From: Roseateles sp. XES5
GTDB taxonomy: Bacteria > Pseudomonadota > Alphaproteobacteria > Rhizobiales > Rhizobiaceae
Direction: 5' to 3'
Assembly: GCF_020535545.1 (NCBI RefSeq)
Contig: NZ_CP084752.1
Span: forward strand, 930,001-994,000
Length of the DNA stretch: 64,000 bases
The first letter of the stretch is position 1. The number at the start of each line of letters is the position of its first letter. Made by a program: the position numbers and the translations under genes. The notes beneath the pieces are model-generated. The model saw only the letters and a list, made by a program, of their open reading frames with translations, was not told where the DNA came from and ran no database searches. Below, piece by piece: positions 28,223 through 36,719 of the stretch.

Positions 28223-28951
28223 TCAATAGGCCGCGGCAACGGCGGGTGCGCCGAGCACCACGATGGGCGTGCCGTTCTGCACGCGATTGTAAAGATCGAC
28301 CACGTCCTGGTTCAGCATGCGCACGCAGCCGGAGGAAACCGACTTGCCGATGGTCCACCATTCCGGCGAACCATGGATGCGATAGAGCGTGTCTTCCTTG
28401 TTCTGGAAGATGTAGAGCGCGCGGGCGCCGAGCGGGTTCTTGAGGCCCGGCTCCATGCCGCCATTGCGGGAGCTGTAGGGTTCGAGCTCCGGCTGGCGGG
28501 CAATCATCTCGTCGGGCGGCGTCCAGCGCGGCCATTCGCGTTTGTACTGGATGACGCCGCGGCCGGCCCATTCGAAGCCGGCGCGCCCGAGGCCGACGCC
28601 GTAGCGCATGGCCTGTCCGTCCTCATAGGTGAGGTAGAGGAAATGGCTAGCCGTATCGACGACGATCACGCCGGCGCGCTCGCCGGTCGGGTTCGCCACC
28701 ATCTGGCGATAGAAGCGCGGATCGATCTTCTGGTAGGGAATGGCCGGCAGCGGGAACTGTTCGTCCGGCTTCGGCCCGTACATGGCGGCATAGATGCTGG
28801 TATCGACCGGTTCGGGCTCGACGACGACCCTTTCGCGGACCGGCGCCGTGGTGCAGCCGGCAAGAACCGTGGTTGCCAATCCTGCGCTGCCGAGCAGGAA
28901 GGACCGGCGCGTTACGCTTTCACCAGTCAATACAGTTTCCTCATGCCTCAA
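28223..28951 (-). CDS. L,D-transpeptidase lipoprotein (YkuD family)
   Basis: 242 residues. The N-terminus combines a twin-arginine-like motif (TRRSFLLG) with a lipobox (VLAGC, Cys33), so it should be a membrane-anchored periplasmic lipoprotein. The catalytic YkuD motif is HGSPEWWTIGKSVSSGCVRM, with the active-site Cys at about 209. YkuD enzymes make 3-3 peptidoglycan cross-links or attach proteins to the wall. Its ATG overlaps the stop of the upstream YafK-like gene by 4 nt. Confidence 0.9.
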   Translation of the reverse strand: MRHEETVLTGESVTRRSFLLGSAGLATTVLAGCTTAPVRERVVVEPEPVDTSIYAAMYGPKPDEQFPLPAIPYQKIDPRFYRQMVANPTGERAGVIVVDTASHFLYLTYEDGQAMRYGVGLGRAGFEWAGRGVIQYKREWPRWTPPDEMIARQPELEPYSSRNGGMEPGLKNPLGARALYIFQNKEDTLYRIHGSPEWWTIGKSVSSGCVRMLNQDVVDLYNRVQNGTPIVVLGAPAVAAAY

Positions 28952-29988
28952 TCGTCATAGGGGTCGGCAAGCGCGGCTTCGGGCCGGCTGACCGGATATT
29001 TCGTGCGCGAGATGCGGGCGGCCATGCCCTTCGCGCCCTCCTGCTTCAGGAGCGTGCGGAAGCTCGGATGCATGCCGCCGTCCACATAGGCGAAGCTGGA
29101 AACCGGTGTGGCGCCGGCAAAAGCCGCATCCAGCTTCTTTTGTTCCGCACCGATCTTCGCGACCAGATCATTTTGCGTGCCGTCGGCTGTCGCCGGGCAT
29201 TGCGCCAGCGGATCGCTCGGCTCACCGCCGGCAAACTCCTTGTTGAAGACGTAGCGGCCGCTGCAGACGGAAACCTTCGGCTGCGTGCGCGTGAAGGCGA
29301 AGGCGTCGTAGCCCTCCTTCAGCGTGCGCCAGAAGGGCATGTTCGGATCGCCCTTGTGGCTCGCCATGTTCTGGGTGGTCATGCGGAAGGGATAGGCCTG
29401 CACCTGGAAGCGCTCCTGCCCGCCTTCCAGCGCCTTCTGCACGATGGCGTAGATTTCGCCGACGCCCTGGTCGGTCATGGCGTAGCAGCCCGACGACGAA
29501 CAGGCGCCATGCACCATCAGCGCCTCGCCCGTATAGCCGAGCGCCGATTCCAGCCGGTTCGGATAACCGAGGTTGAAGGAGACGTAATATTGCGAGTTCG
29601 GGTTCAGCATGCCGGCGGAGACATGGTAGAAGCCTTCCGGCGCCTGGCGGTCGCCGCTCTTCGTCTTTGGGCCGAGCTTCCCGGACCAGCGGCACATCGG
29701 ATAGGTCTTGAACAGCGCATATCTGCCGCTCGCGTCGACCTTCCAGACCTCCAGCTCGCTTTCCTGCTTGAAGATGCGCACCAGCACGGGGCTTTCCGGC
29801 CGCATCTTCTTCTTCGACATCTCCGCCTTCACCTTGTTGGAAAGCTGCGGCGTCTCGGCGAGCGAGGCGACATCCATCGCCATGCAGCCGGCAAGCAGGC
29901 CGCCGGCGACCGTGGCGGCGGCAAGGCGCGCGAAAAGCGACAGACGACGGGCGGTTTCGGAAGAAGGACGATGGCGAAGCGCAAACAT
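28948..29988 (-). CDS. YafK-like L,D-transpeptidase lipoprotein
   Basis: 346 residues. Signal peptide with lipobox LLAGC (Cys35). The catalytic segment ALMVHGACSSSGCYAMTDQGVGEIY (quoted in part) holds H160 and C168, the YafK/DpaA-type L,D-transpeptidase core. Some family members cleave rather than form wall-protein links. ATG 29988 (MFALRHRP) is chosen because the longer frame to 30111 adds a charged, unlikely leader. It is co-transcribed with the YkuD gene downstream. Confidence 0.85.
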   Translation of the reverse strand: MFALRHRPSSETARRLSLFARLAAATVAGGLLAGCMAMDVASLAETPQLSNKVKAEMSKKKMRPESPVLVRIFKQESELEVWKVDASGRYALFKTYPMCRWSGKLGPKTKSGDRQAPEGFYHVSAGMLNPNSQYYVSFNLGYPNRLESALGYTGEALMVHGACSSSGCYAMTDQGVGEIYAIVQKALEGGQERFQVQAYPFRMTTQNMASHKGDPNMPFWRTLKEGYDAFAFTRTQPKVSVCSGRYVFNKEFAGGEPSDPLAQCPATADGTQNDLVAKIGAEQKKLDAAFAGATPVSSFAYVDGGMHPSFRTLLKQEGAKGMAARISRTKYPVSRPEAALADPYDD

Positions 29989-30333
29989 GGGTCGTTTTCG
30001 GTTGTTCGGGGTTCGTGGGCGCGGCGAACCGCGCGGCCTTTCCTCAGAGTCCAAGCGATTGCTTAGAACTTCGTTAATCTTGTGGCCTTCATCGGCCCTG
30101 CGCGGCGTCATGCCTCGGTTTTCGCCCGAATCCGGGCTTTGATCCGGCCGAGCTTAAAGCCTCAAGCCCCTTGAGCTTCAAGACCAGATTTGCGGCTTTC
30201 TTTCGTCAGGACCTCACGGCGCGAACACAATATCGTCAGATGCTTGCGCCGGGCGGTTCCGCGGAAGAGAAAACTTGATTTGCCGGCGCGCCCGGCACAT
30301 CTCTTGGGACAGTTCATTGAAGAGGCTAAGGAA
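29989..30333. other. 345-bp divergent intergenic region
   Basis: It separates the YafK-like gene (minus) from the MerR gene (plus). It contains the dyad described at 30157-30178. No other ORF or repeat is convincing. Confidence 0.5.
30157..30178. promoter_or_regulatory. Candidate MerR-type operator near the merR gene
   Basis: CTCAAG-CCC-CTTGAG dyad (30161-30166 and 30170-30175) extended by AAG/CTT. Its arm length and 3-nt centre match the operator before the P-type ATPase (33678-33696). On the minus strand TTGAAG and TAAGCT flank it at a 19-bp spacing, the elongated spacer typical of MerR promoters. Confidence 0.5.
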
Positions 30334-30750
30334 ATGCTGACGATCGGCGATCTTTCCAGGGAAACGGGCGTCAAGGTTCCCACCATCCGCTATTACGAGC
30401 AGATGGGGCTGCTTTCCCACGCCGAGCGTTCGGAGGGCAACCAGCGGCGCTATTCCAGCGAGGAGCGCGATCGCCTCGCCTTCATCCGCCATGCCCGCGA
30501 TCTCGGCCTTACCATCGACGCGATCCGCGAACTGATCGAACTCAGCCAGCATCCCGAACGTCCCTGCCACGACGCCGACCGCATCGCCGCCGCGCAGCTT
30601 GCCACCGTCCGGCGCAAGATCGCCCGGCTGCGCAAGCTGGAGGCCGAACTGGAACGCATCACCAGCCATTGCCATTCCGACCAGATCAGCGACTGCTACG
30701 TCATCCGGGCGCTGGCCAACCACGACCTGTGCACCGACGATCACGACTGA
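30334..30750 (+). CDS. MerR-family metal sensor, ZntR/CadR-like
   Basis: 138 residues. MerR HTH at the N-terminus (LTIGDLSRETGVKVPTIRYYEQMGLL), then a dimerisation helix and a C-terminal metal site. Cysteines are at 78, 113, 121 and 133. A cysteine near position 79 with a C-terminal loop pair is the divalent-metal (Zn/Cd/Pb) pattern of ZntR-type proteins, while CueR-type proteins have Ser there. This fits the neighbouring Zn/Cd-type ATPase. ATG 30334 follows GAGGCTAAGGAA. Convergent to the SCO1-ATPase operon, whose promoter carries a MerR-type operator. Confidence 0.87.
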   Translation: MLTIGDLSRETGVKVPTIRYYEQMGLLSHAERSEGNQRRYSSEERDRLAFIRHARDLGLTIDAIRELIELSQHPERPCHDADRIAAAQLATVRRKIARLRKLEAELERITSHCHSDQISDCYVIRALANHDLCTDDHD

Positions 30751-30792
30751 AGCGCTTCCCGTCGGAGCGGCACCCCTCCGGCTGGCAAGGCT

Positions 30793-31359
30793 CTAGGAAC
30801 TGGCCAGCAGCTTCAGTTTCTGGAGCTGGGTTTCGCGCGGCTCGTGCATGTCGAGCATGCCCTGCAGGCGGCCGTCGGCGCGGATGAGGAAGAGCCCCGC
30901 CGTGTGCTCCATCGTGTAGCTGTCCGATGCGGTCGGCACCTTCCTATAAAAGGCCGAAAACGCATCCGCCGCCGCCTTCGTCTGCCCGGCATCGCCGCGC
31001 AGCGCGACGATCCGCGGATCGAAGGAGGTCATGTAGAGCGTCAAGAGGCCCGCCGTGTCCCGCTCGGAATCGATGGAGACGAAGAGCGGTGTGAGGCGGT
31101 CCGCCGCCGGGCCGATGTCCTTGAGGAGCGCCGTCAGCTCGAAGAGCGTGGTGGGGCAGACATCCGGGCAGTGGGTGAAGCCGAAGAAGACGAGATAGGG
31201 TTTTCCCGCCAGATCGGCCGAGCGGAAGGGCTTTCCGTCGACCGTCTGCAGGGTGAAGACACGCTGTTTCGGCTGGCCAGCGCGCGGCACGAAGGCCGCG
31301 ACCGCCGCACCGGCGATCGCAGCCCCGAGGGCAAGGCCGATGAGGGACCTGCGCCTCAT
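30793..31359 (-). CDS. SCO1/SenC family protein
   Basis: 188 residues. N-terminal signal anchor (SLIGLALGAAIAGAAVAAFV), then a thioredoxin fold with the SCO copper-binding motif HCPDVCPT (C64, C68) and the distal His in TMEHTAGLF. SCO proteins deliver copper to or reduce the CuA site of cytochrome oxidase. ATG overlaps the end of the P-type ATPase frame by 4 nt, so it is the second gene of that operon. Confidence 0.88.
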   Translation of the reverse strand: MRRRSLIGLALGAAIAGAAVAAFVPRAGQPKQRVFTLQTVDGKPFRSADLAGKPYLVFFGFTHCPDVCPTTLFELTALLKDIGPAADRLTPLFVSIDSERDTAGLLTLYMTSFDPRIVALRGDAGQTKAAADAFSAFYRKVPTASDSYTMEHTAGLFLIRADGRLQGMLDMHEPRETQLQKLKLLASS

Positions 31360-33640
31360 CCCTTGATGGGCCTCAGCAGGCGCAGGGCATTCATCGTGAC
31401 GAGCACGGTGGCGCCGGTATCGGCCAGGATCGCCGGCCAGAGGCCTGTGATGCCGGCGATGGTCGTCACCAGGAAGACACCCTTGAGGCCGAGCGAGATG
31501 ACGATGTTCTCGACGATGTTGCGCATGGTGCGCCGGGAGAGATCCGTCATCAGCGCGACGTCGCCGACGCGGCCGTGCAGGATGGCGGCGTCCGCCGTTT
31601 CCAGCGCCACATCGGTGCCGCCCCCATGGCGATGCCGATATCGGCGCGAGCCAGGGCCGGGGCGTCGTTGATGCCGTCGCCGATCTTGCCGACGACGAAG
31701 CCTTCGCGCTGCAATTCGCCGACGATGCGCTGCTTGTCCTCCGGCATCAGCTCGGCGCGCACCTCGATGCCGAGTTCGGCGCCGACGGCTTTCGCCGTGC
31801 GGGCATTGTCACCCGTCAGCATGATCGTCTTGATGCCGGCGTCCCTGAGCGTCTTGAGGCCGGCGGCCGCATCGGGGCGCGGCTCGTCGCGCATGGCGAT
31901 GGCCCCGGCGAGCACGCCGTCGACGATCAGCATGGAGACAGTCTTGCCGTCGTCGTTGAGCGCCGTCGTCGCAGCCCGCACATCCTCGGAGAGGGTAACC
32001 CGTTCGGCGGCGGCCTTCGGCGAGCCGAGGAAGATGTCCCTGCCCTCGACGGTGGCGGTGACGCCCTTGCCGCCCAGGGCACGCGCACCGCTGGCGACCG
32101 GGGGCACCACGCCGTCGTCGGCGGCCTTGCCGAGAATGGCGAGCGCCAGCGGATGGCTGGATCCGGCCTCCAGCGCGGCGGCAAGGCGCAGCACCTCATC
32201 GGCCGGCGCGGCGAAGGCGACGATATCGGTGACCTTCGGCTTGCCCTCGGTGAGCGTGCCGGTCTTGTCGAAGGCGATGGCGGTGAGCTTGCCGAGACCT
32301 TCCAGCACCGCGCCGCCCTTCATCAGCAGGCCGCGGCGGGCGCCGGCCGAGAGCGCGGCGGCGATGGCGGCGGGCGTCGAGATGACGAGCGCGCAGGGGC
32401 AGCCGATGAGGAGAACGGCAAGCCCCTTGTAGACCCACTCGCTCCAGACGCCGCCGAAGAACAGCGGCGGGATGATCGCGACGAGCGCGGCGACGACGAC
32501 GACACCCGGCGTGTAGTATTTCGAGAAGCGGTCGATGAAACGCTCGGTCGGCGCCTTCGATTCCTGCGCCTCCTCGACCAGCTTGATGACGCGGGCGATG
32601 GTGTTGTCGGCCGCGGCGGCCGTGACGCGGATGCGCAGGGCCGCATCGCCGTTGACCGTGCCGGCAAAGACGGTGTCGCCGACATCCTTGCGCACCGGTG
32701 TGCTTTCGCCGGTGACGGGCGCTTCGTCGATGGCGCTCTCGCCCTCGATGATCGTGCCATCGGCGGAAATGCGGTCGCCCGGGCGCACGAGGATGACAGC
32801 GCCGACGGCAAGCTGCTCGGCCGGCACTTCCTTCGTGCGGCCGTCCTCTTCGAGAAGCGCGGTCTTCGGCACCAGCGTGGACAGCGAGCGGATGCTGTCG
32901 CGCGCCTTGCCGGCGGCAACGCCCTCCAGGAGTTCGCCGACAAGGAAGAGGAAGACGACGGCGGCCGCCTCTTCGGTCGCATTGATGACGAGCGCGCCGA
33001 CCGCGGCGATGGTCATCAGCATTTCGATGGAAAAGGGCGTGCCGGCCAGCGCCGCCATGATGGCGCGCCGCGCGATCGGCACGAGGCCGATGAACATGGC
33101 GATGATGAAGGCATAGGTCTCGACGGCCGGGAAGAGATGGCCGATGCCATAGGCCAGAACCAGCGCGGCACCGGCGAGAATGGTCAGACGTCCCTTCCTG
33201 CCCTTCCACCAGGGGCCTTCCGAAGGGCCGTGATCGTGGCCGTGCAGGCCTTCGACGGCCGCGGCCTGCGGCTTGTCGGCGTGCTCGTGACCCGCATGCG
33301 CATGGCCGGCGTGATCGTGGTCGTGCCCGTGGTCGTCACCGTGCCGGTGATCGGGCCCATGGCCGTGATTGCAGCCGGGGCCGTGCTCATGTTCGCCGGC
33401 CGGCTTCGGGGCCGCCACGGCGGCGCCCGGCGTCACCGTATAGCCGAGGCCGGAGACCTTGCGGCGAATCGCCTCCAGGTCGCTCGTCGTATCGTGCTGC
33501 ACGCGCATCGTGCCGGCGGTGACGGAAACGGAGACGTCCGACACCCCCGGCATGCGGCGCACGGCCGTGTCGATCTTGCTGGCGCAGGAGGCGCAATCCA
33601 TGCCCTCCACCCGGAAACGCGTCTCTTTCACATCGGACAT
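31356..33640 (-). pseudogene. Zn/Cd-type P1B ATPase gene with a single-base frameshift
   Basis: The upstream frame (33640 to 31550) encodes an HMA domain with GMDCASC (13-19), a His-rich linker (about 85-150), six membrane helices, TGES, the CPC metal motif in LLIGCPCALVIST, DKTGTLT, the HP motif (GSSHPLALAIL) and GDGINDAP. At a run of five C (31621-31625 on the plus strand, G on the mRNA) the frame shifts. Expected GIAMGGGTDVALETADA becomes GIAMGAAPMW, while the last two membrane helices (SLGLKGVFLVTT, LADTGATVLVTMNALRLL) continue in another frame to 31356. The Lys and Asp of these helices mark the Zn/Cd/Pb (P1B-2, ZntA/CadA) subgroup. The gap is one missing base: a true mutation, programmed slippage or a sequencing error. 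Confidence 0.85.
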
Positions 33641-33677
33641 CGCACAATCCTCTTTCGTCTCGTCAGGACCTTCTACG

Positions 33678-33696
33678 ACCTCTAGCGACTAGAGGT
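33678..33696 (-). promoter_or_regulatory. MerR-type operator/promoter of the P-type ATPase operon
   Basis: Perfect dyad ACCTCTAG-CGA-CTAGAGGT. On the minus strand it sits between TTGCAC (-35) and TAGAAG (-10-like) with a 19-bp spacer, which is the distorted promoter geometry activated by MerR proteins on metal binding. The divalent-metal MerR gene at 30334 is the obvious activator. Confidence 0.82.
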
Positions 33697-33734
33697 GCAA
33701 GGGCCGATTTCAAAAAAACGAGCGAAAAGCCGCA

Positions 33735-33763
33735 TTGAAATCGACGGCGGGCCTGTGCTAGAG
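33735..33763 (+). promoter_or_regulatory. Candidate promoter of the nspC leader
   Basis: TTGAAA (33735-33740), 17-bp spacer, CTAGAG (33758-33763). A start near 33770 would give a leader of about 460 nt before nspC. Confidence 0.5.
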
Positions 33764-33794
33764 AGCGGCCCACTTATTGCAGGTTTCATCTGCT

Positions 33795-33932
33795 GGTTGG
33801 GGAGGACGCCATGTCTTGCGACGCCCTCTTCCAATCGGGGATGGGCTCGGTAGATGCCCCCCGAACGGAAGAACGCTATACGATGCGTGCCATCGCGGCA
33901 CGGTCTGGCCTTGACGCCGTTGGAGCTTTTTT
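33795..33932 (+). promoter_or_regulatory. Structured leader upstream of nspC, possible riboswitch or leader-peptide attenuator
   Basis: Three successive predicted hairpins are readable. The first pairs GGTTGGGGAGG (33795-33805) with CCTCTTCCAATC (33825-33836), burying a Shine-Dalgarno sequence and placing an ATG (33811) in the loop. The second is 33836-33863 (CGGGG/CCCCG). The third is CGTGCC-ATCGC-GGCACG (33886-33902). A six-T tract follows at 33927-33932. This is the layout of an attenuation leader. The downstream genes make polyamine, so a polyamine- or amino-acid-sensing element is possible; no known Rfam class could be assigned by eye. Confidence 0.5.
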
Positions 33933-34098
33933 GCCTTTCCGCAAAATCGCTTCGCACCTTTGCCCGAATGGCGCCATCGGCCCCGTGCGGCTGATGAAGA
34001 CACCGCGCCTGCCCGTCCTCTTTTTCACGCGATACCTAGACCGGGCGAACAGCGCCAAGGCGCTGTCACATCGCCGTGTCCGGACGACGATACCGTAA
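33811..34098 (+). CDS. Possible leader ORF (95 codons) before nspC
   Basis: The frame starts MSCDALFQSGMGSVDAPRTEE and has an excellent GGGGAGGA 4 nt before the ATG, but that site is sequestered in the first leader hairpin. I recognise no domain. It could be a leader peptide whose translation controls the transcript, or chance coding in a structured RNA. Confidence 0.3.
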   Translation: MSCDALFQSGMGSVDAPRTEERYTMRAIAARSGLDAVGAFLPFRKIASHLCPNGAIGPVRLMKTPRLPVLFFTRYLDRANSAKALSHRRVRTTIP

Positions 34099-34131
34099 CA
34101 GACGGTTTCCTTCCCTGAACCCGCGCGGAGC

Positions 34132-34149
34132 GGGAGGCTGACGCCTCCC
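34132..34149 (+). other. Hairpin in the nspC leader
   Basis: GGGAGGC-TGAC-GCCTCCC perfect 7-bp stem-loop about 80 bp before nspC; no T run. It may be part of the same regulatory leader. Confidence 0.4.
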
Positions 34150-34229
34150 CTGCCGCGATTCCCATCGTGTTTCCGGCGCGTGTCCGGCGCGGGCCGGCGC
34201 GCGATCCACAGCCAGAAGACAGGTCCTCC

Positions 34230-35330
34230 ATGTCCCTCAACACGCCCTATTACCTGATCGACAAGTCGAAGCTGCTCGCCAACATGGAAAAGATCGCGCG
34301 CCTGCGCGAAATTTCCGGCGCCAAGGCGCTGCTGGCGCTGAAGTGCTTCGCCACCTGGTCGGTCTTCGACTTCATGCGGGACTATATGGACGGCACGACC
34401 TCCTCCTCGCTCAACGAGGTGCGCCTCGGCCACGAGCGCTTCGGCAAGGAGACGCACGCCTATTCCGTCGCCTATGCCGACTACGAGATCGACGAGGTCA
34501 TCAGCCACGCCGACAAGATCATCTTCAACTCCATCGGCCAGCTCGACCGCTTCTCAGACAAGGCATCCGGCATCGTGCGGGGCCTGCGCCTCAACCCCGG
34601 CATCTCCTCCTCCAGCTTCGACCTTGCCGATCCCGCCCGCCCCTTCTCGCGCCTTGGCGAATGGGACGTGAAGAAGGTCGAGCCGGTCATGGACCGTGTC
34701 TCCGGCTTCATGATCCACAACAACTGCGAGAACGGCGATTTCGACCTCTTCGACCGCATGCTCGGCACCATCGAGGAGAAATTCGCGCCGCTCCTGAAGA
34801 AGGCCGAATGGGTGAGCCTTGGCGGCGGCATCCATTTCACCGGCGAAAACTATCCGCTGGAAAAATTCGCCGAGCGGCTCAAGCGTTTTGCCGGCGAATA
34901 CGGCGTGCAGGTGTATCTCGAGCCGGGCGAAGCCTCGATCACCAAGTCCACCTCGCTGGAAGTGACCGTGCTCGACAGGATGAACAACGGCAAGGACCTC
35001 GCCATCGTGGACAGCTCCATCGAGGCGCACATGCTGGACCTGCTGATCTACCGCGAGAGCGCCAAGCTTTCCCCCAATACCGGGCCGCACCGCTACATGG
35101 TCTGCGGCAAGTCCTGCCTTGCCGGGGACATCTTCGGCGAGTTCAATTTCGAAGAGGAACTGAAGGTCGGCGACCGCATCTCCATCCAGGATGCCGCCGG
35201 CTACACCATGGTCAAGAAGAACTGGTTCAACGGCGTGAAAATGCCGGCGATCGCCATCCGCGAGCTGGATGGCAGCATCCGGACCGTCCGTGAGTTCGCC
35301 TATGCGGACTACGAAGCAAGCCTTTCCTAA
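34230..35330 (+). CDS. nspC: Carboxynorspermidine/carboxyspermidine decarboxylase
   Basis: 366 residues, a PLP-dependent alanine-racemase-fold (type III) decarboxylase. It begins TPYYLIDKSKLLANMEKI, the PLP lysine is K38 in LALKCFATW, and the C-terminal domain has HRYMVCGKSCLAGDIFGEF with the substrate-site Cys. The enzyme removes CO2 from carboxy(nor)spermidine to give (nor)spermidine in the alternative polyamine pathway. The ATG at 34230 gives the family N-terminus. It lies 37 bp before the dehydrogenase gene that makes its substrate, so the two form an operon. Confidence 0.92.
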   Translation: MSLNTPYYLIDKSKLLANMEKIARLREISGAKALLALKCFATWSVFDFMRDYMDGTTSSSLNEVRLGHERFGKETHAYSVAYADYEIDEVISHADKIIFNSIGQLDRFSDKASGIVRGLRLNPGISSSSFDLADPARPFSRLGEWDVKKVEPVMDRVSGFMIHNNCENGDFDLFDRMLGTIEEKFAPLLKKAEWVSLGGGIHFTGENYPLEKFAERLKRFAGEYGVQVYLEPGEASITKSTSLEVTVLDRMNNGKDLAIVDSSIEAHMLDLLIYRESAKLSPNTGPHRYMVCGKSCLAGDIFGEFNFEEELKVGDRISIQDAAGYTMVKKNWFNGVKMPAIAIRELDGSIRTVREFAYADYEASLS

Positions 35331-35367
35331 TCCCCTCGTCAAAACCCAGAAGGAGCTATTCCGGGAC

Positions 35368-36606
35368 ATGAAGAAGAACGTGCTCATCATCGGCGCCGGC
35401 GGCGTTGCACAGGTCGTGGCGCACAAATGCGCGCAGAACAACGACGTGCTCGGCGACATCCACATCGCTTCGCGCACCAAGGCGAAGTGCGACAGGATCA
35501 TCGCGTCCGTTCATGAGAAGAAGGCGATGAAGCAGCCGGGCGTGCTCGAAGGCCATGCCCTCGACGCGCTCGACATCGAGGCCACCAAGGCGCTCATCAC
35601 GTCGACGAAATCGCAGATCGTCATCAATGTCGGCACCGCCTTCCTCAACATGTCGGTGCTGCGCGCCTGCATGGATACCGGCGTCGCCTATATCGACACC
35701 GCCATCCACGAAGAGCCGGGCAAGATCTGCGAGACGCCGCCGTGGTACGGGAACTACGAGTGGAAGCGCGCCGCCGAATGCGCGGAGAAGGGCATCACCG
35801 CGATTCTCGGCGCCGGCTTCGACCCGGGCGTCGTCAACGCCTATGCCAAGCTCGCCAAGGACGAATATCTCGACACCGTGACGGACGTCGACATCGTCGA
35901 TATCAATGCCGGCAGCCACGGCAAGTACTTCGCCACGAACTTCGACCCGGAAATCAACTTCCGTGAGTTCACCGGCGTCGTCTATTCCTGGCAGAACGGC
36001 CAGTGGCAGACCAACAAGATGTTCGAGATCGGCAAGGACTACGACCTGCCGGTCGTCGGCACGCGCCGCGCCTATCTGTGCGGCCATGACGAGGTGCATT
36101 CGCTCGCCAAGAACATGGACGGCGCGAATGTGCGCTTCTGGATGGGCTTCGGCGATCACTACATCAACGTCTTCACCGTGCTGAAGAACCTCGGCCTGCT
36201 TTCCGAGCAGCCGGTCAAGACGGCCGAAGGCCAGGAGGTCGTGCCGCTCAAGGTCGTCAAGGCCGTGCTGCCCGATCCGGCATCGCTCGCCCCCGGCTAC
36301 GAGGGCAAGACCTGCATCGGCGACTACGTGAAGGGCCTGAAGGACGGCAAGGAAAAGACCGTCTTCATCTACAACGTGGCCGACCACAAGGAAGCCTATG
36401 AGGAAGTCGGTTCGCAGGGCATTTCCTACACCGCCGGCGTTCCGCCGGTCGCCGCCGCCATGCTGGTCGCCACCGGCGAATGGGACGTGAAGACGATGGC
36501 GAATGTCGAGGAACTGCCGCCGAAGCCCTTCATCAACCTCCTGAACCGCATCGGCCTGCCGACCCGGATACAGGACGAGGACGGCGACCGCGCCGTCAGC
36601 TTCTAA
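35368..36606 (+). CDS. Carboxynorspermidine synthase (saccharopine dehydrogenase family)
   Basis: 412 residues. The N-terminal Rossmann domain starts VLIIGAGGVAQVVAHKCAQ, and the saccharopine-dehydrogenase-like body has IVINVGTAFLNMSVLRACMDTG and ILGAGFDPGVVNAYA. It condenses aspartate semialdehyde with diaminopropane or putrescine and reduces the imine with NADPH, giving carboxynorspermidine or carboxyspermidine for NspC. ATG 35368 follows AAGGAGCT. The pair supplies spermidine where the decarboxylated-SAM route is absent. Confidence 0.92.
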   Translation: MKKNVLIIGAGGVAQVVAHKCAQNNDVLGDIHIASRTKAKCDRIIASVHEKKAMKQPGVLEGHALDALDIEATKALITSTKSQIVINVGTAFLNMSVLRACMDTGVAYIDTAIHEEPGKICETPPWYGNYEWKRAAECAEKGITAILGAGFDPGVVNAYAKLAKDEYLDTVTDVDIVDINAGSHGKYFATNFDPEINFREFTGVVYSWQNGQWQTNKMFEIGKDYDLPVVGTRRAYLCGHDEVHSLAKNMDGANVRFWMGFGDHYINVFTVLKNLGLLSEQPVKTAEGQEVVPLKVVKAVLPDPASLAPGYEGKTCIGDYVKGLKDGKEKTVFIYNVADHKEAYEEVGSQGISYTAGVPPVAAAMLVATGEWDVKTMANVEELPPKPFINLLNRIGLPTRIQDEDGDRAVSF

Positions 36607-36616
36607 GCCTTGAAAC

Positions 36617-36645
36617 CGCCGGCCGCGCCCCTCGCGCGGCCGGCG
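36617..36645 (+). terminator. Terminator-like GC hairpin after the polyamine operon
   Basis: CGCCGGCCGCG/CGCGGCCGGCG, 11-bp perfect stem with a 7-nt loop, 10 bp after the stop; T run missing. Confidence 0.55.
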
Positions 36646-36719
36646 CCCCTGGAAGGCCGTTCCGCATTCTCTACAAGAGGCGACCGCCATCACCGATGGC
36701 CCAACGCGGCAGCGGAAGA

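Noticed and set aside
26828..28960. A 710-codon plus-strand frame across the amidohydrolase and L,D-transpeptidase genes
   Set aside because: It runs through two minus-strand genes and an intergenic hairpin, which a real gene would not do.
33678..33696. The dyad as an insertion-sequence terminal repeat
   Set aside because: It has no partner copy, no transposase nearby and no target duplication, while its geometry fits a MerR promoter.
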